A stretch of 64,000 nucleotides of DNA from NCBI RefSeq assembly GCF_013618625.1, contig NZ_JABRWO010000003.1, positions 186,001-250,000 of the forward strand, read 5' to 3'. Positions 62,688 to 64,000 of this stretch are shown here, one piece after another. This DNA is from Bremerella alba. GTDB taxonomy: Bacteria; Planctomycetota; Planctomycetia; Pirellulales; Pirellulaceae. The notes beneath the pieces are model-generated. The model was not told the origin of the DNA and searched no databases. It saw only the letters and a program-made list of their open reading frames with translations. Position 1 is the first letter of the stretch. Each line of letters starts with the position of its first letter. Position numbers and translations under genes: made by a program.

Positions 62688-63622
62688 GCCTTGGCTCGCG
62701 GATGAGCAAGTTCGTAAACGCCCTTGAGATTTGCCGTGCTCAAGTGGGTATAGATCTGCGTAGTGACCAGGCTCTTATGGCCGAGAAGTTCCTGCACGCT
62801 GCGAATATCGGCGCCAGCATCCAGTAGATGCGTGGCAAAACTATGTCGTAGCGTATGCGGACTGGTCCTCAAATCGAGTCCCGACTCTTTCAGGTATTTC
62901 TCTAGCATTCGCCCGACACTTCGTGTGGTGATGCGATTGCCAAACTTATTGAGAAATACCGGACGCTGCTTCAGTTGTTCGCTCTTTGGGCTAAGTTGAC
63001 GAATGTCGAGCCACTTTTCGAGGGCAACCAGCGCGTACGAACCGAGGGGAGCGAGTCGCTCTTTGCGGCCCTTTCCGCGAACACGAACTAGCCCATCGTG
63101 TAAATCGAGATCGTTCTCGTTGATACCCACCAGTTCGCTCACACGCAGGCCGGCGCTATAGGTGGTTTCGAGCATGGCTCGGTCGCGAATTCCGGCGGAC
63201 GAAGATCGCGGTGGAGCGTTTAGAAGCTTGCCGATTTCATCGGAGGTCAGGAAGTGAGGAAGCTTCTGGCTTTTTCGCGGATTACGAAGTGGCTTGGCCG
63301 GATTCTTTTCGACAATCTGCTGCCGCTGAGCAAACTTAAAGAAACTGCGCATCGAAGCCAGTCGCCGAGCGACGGTACTGCTGGAATAGCCTGCTTCAGA
63401 AACCGCTGAGACATACCCACGGAGATCGAGCGTAGTGACTTCGCCGGGGGAAGGTTCTAAGGCAAAACTCTCTTCGAGATATTCTGCCAATGCGTCCAGG
63501 TCTTCGCCGTAGCTTTTGATCGTCAGGTCGGACGCATTTCGTTCGACCTGTAGATAGCGGAGGTAGCTATCAATGACAGTGCGCAAGCCCTGTGTCGAGG
63601 AATTTGCGACGCTATCAATCAC
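62684..63622 (-). CDS. xerC: Tyrosine recombinase XerC
   Basis: 312 residues, normal for XerC/XerD. It cuts and rejoins DNA at dif to resolve chromosome dimers. Residues about 14-105 are the SAM-like DNA-binding domain (VIDSYLRYLQVERNASDLTI). The catalytic domain has Arg160 (SAGLRVSELVG), Lys184 (VRGKGRKERLAPLG), His256 and Arg259 (HTLRHSFATHLLD), His282 (LLGHKSL) and the nucleophile Tyr291 (TTQIYTHLS); all are intact. XerC versus XerD is hard to tell from one copy; xerC is the safer name. The small gene at 63638-63943 lies just upstream, with a 15-base gap, so they are one transcript. No integrative element is associated with it, and it is a housekeeping recombinase by its position and length. 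Confidence 0.9.
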   Translation of the reverse strand: MIDSVANSSTQGLRTVIDSYLRYLQVERNASDLTIKSYGEDLDALAEYLEESFALEPSPGEVTTLDLRGYVSAVSEAGYSSSTVARRLASMRSFFKFAQRQQIVEKNPAKPLRNPRKSQKLPHFLTSDEIGKLLNAPPRSSSAGIRDRAMLETTYSAGLRVSELVGINENDLDLHDGLVRVRGKGRKERLAPLGSYALVALEKWLDIRQLSPKSEQLKQRPVFLNKFGNRITTRSVGRMLEKYLKESGLDLRTSPHTLRHSFATHLLDAGADIRSVQELLGHKSLVTTQIYTHLSTANLKGVYELAHPRAKA

Positions 63623-63637
63623 CTTGGTGGCTCCGCT

Positions 63638-63943
63638 TTAGCTGAACTCGTCGAAGTCGAGATGGTCTGAGTCGAGGCTACCAATGTCGATTGGCCCATT
63701 GGCTGGGAACTCGAATCGCGGCTTGACCGAGGATTCGCTGGCAACCGGTTCGTCTTGATCGGCGGCTTGAGCGCGGATCTTCTGGCTCAGCACTGCGGCG
63801 TCGTACCAGGTAAAACTTAATTCCGGATTGCTCGCATAACGTCCGAGCGTGCGAAGGGCTTCGGCCCTGCGCTGATCGCTGAACAGGAATACGTAGCGCT
63901 CTTCACCCTTGACCAGTGCTAGTACGTTGATCTCTTCCGTCAC
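63638..63943 (-). CDS. Small protein of unknown function encoded upstream of xerC
   Basis: 101 residues from a GTG at 63943, selected because GGGAGG lies 9 bases upstream and the protein then begins V-TEEINVLALVKGEERYVFLF; an in-frame TTG at 63964 adds 7 residues without a ribosome-binding site. Residues 1-65 are well ordered (SDQRRAEALRTLGRYASNPE, LSFTWYDAAVLSQKIRAQ). Residues about 65-101 are acidic and flexible (FEFPANGPIDIGSLDSDHLD). The same N-terminal pattern appears in planctomycete proteins annotated only as hypothetical. Its tight coupling to xerC (15-base gap) suggests a shared transcript and perhaps a recombination or cell-cycle role, which is not supported by any motif. Confidence 0.7.
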   Translation of the reverse strand: MTEEINVLALVKGEERYVFLFSDQRRAEALRTLGRYASNPELSFTWYDAAVLSQKIRAQAADQDEPVASESSVKPRFEFPANGPIDIGSLDSDHLDFDEFS

Positions 63944-64000
63944 GTGTGGCAGCCTCCCAGACAATTCGTAAACTCATCCGTGGTAAAGAAGGTTATCGGC

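Noticed and set aside
62684-63622. XerC as the integrase of a mobile element
   Set aside because: Housekeeping length and full XerC motifs, tightly linked to a conserved small gene, and no tRNA, direct repeats or phage genes nearby.

Overview
The window reads as chromosomal DNA of a marine-type planctomycete, close in gene content to Blastopirellula, Bremerella or Rhodopirellula (genus is inference). The basis is a set of families largely typical of that phylum: a DUF1559 prepilin-like protein with a C-terminal H-x9-DG motif, a DUF1549/DUF1553 cytochrome and DUF1501 pair, FecR-type membrane proteins encoded beside small ECF sigma factors, formylglycine sulfatases, many Tat-exported Gfo/Idh/MocA oxidoreductases, and XylR-like AraC regulators. 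No rRNA, tRNA, CRISPR array, insertion sequence or prophage was recognised.

Layout. 1-600: start of an FtsX/MacB-like permease and a small Cys-rich exported protein. 0.9-8.3 kb: XylR-like regulator, Tat oxidoreductase, Tat TIM-barrel isomerase and DJ-1/PfpI protein, facing a 1044-residue cytochrome c/beta-propeller/cupredoxin fusion. 8.4-10.9 kb: gmd and a glycosyltransferase. 11.1-20.1 kb: an amino-sugar locus with nagB-nagA, a LacI regulator, two Gfo/Idh/MocA oxidoreductases, a DUF1559 protein, a lipoprotein and an Nramp-fold transporter that lacks the metal-binding motifs. Four copies of a 20-bp dyad lie in front of its three transcription units. 20.4-30.8 kb: FadL-like porin, HPt plus HD-GYP response regulator, a methyltransferase, and a 1981-residue kinase-like/AAA/GAF/histidine kinase/receiver protein.

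30.8-44.9 kb holds two ECF sigma-FecR modules. One leads into DUF1549/DUF1553 and DUF1501 genes, the other into a sulfatase. They are followed by a DUF4440 protein, a repeat-rich secreted protein and a second sulfatase. 45-53.5 kb: LCM-type methyltransferase, potassium channel, an RND pump with its adaptor and an unknown secreted protein, and a small M41-like peptidase. 53.7-64 kb: MshEN-like protein, metallophosphoesterase and cupin, aldo/keto reductase, a frameshifted gene remnant, a K+/H+ antiporter, a GH5 enzyme with two N-terminal modules and a 12-G tract before it, a renalase-like flavoprotein, DUF4261, xerC and a small partner gene.

Functionally the window is mostly about breaking down sulfated or amino-sugar polysaccharides (sulfatases, GH5, nag genes, Gfo/Idh enzymes, FecR/sigma modules) plus signalling and efflux. 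The strongest candidate for something undescribed is the LacI-operator regulon at 11.1-20.1 kb, which links GlcNAc catabolism to a non-canonical Nramp-like transporter and to exported oxidoreductases.
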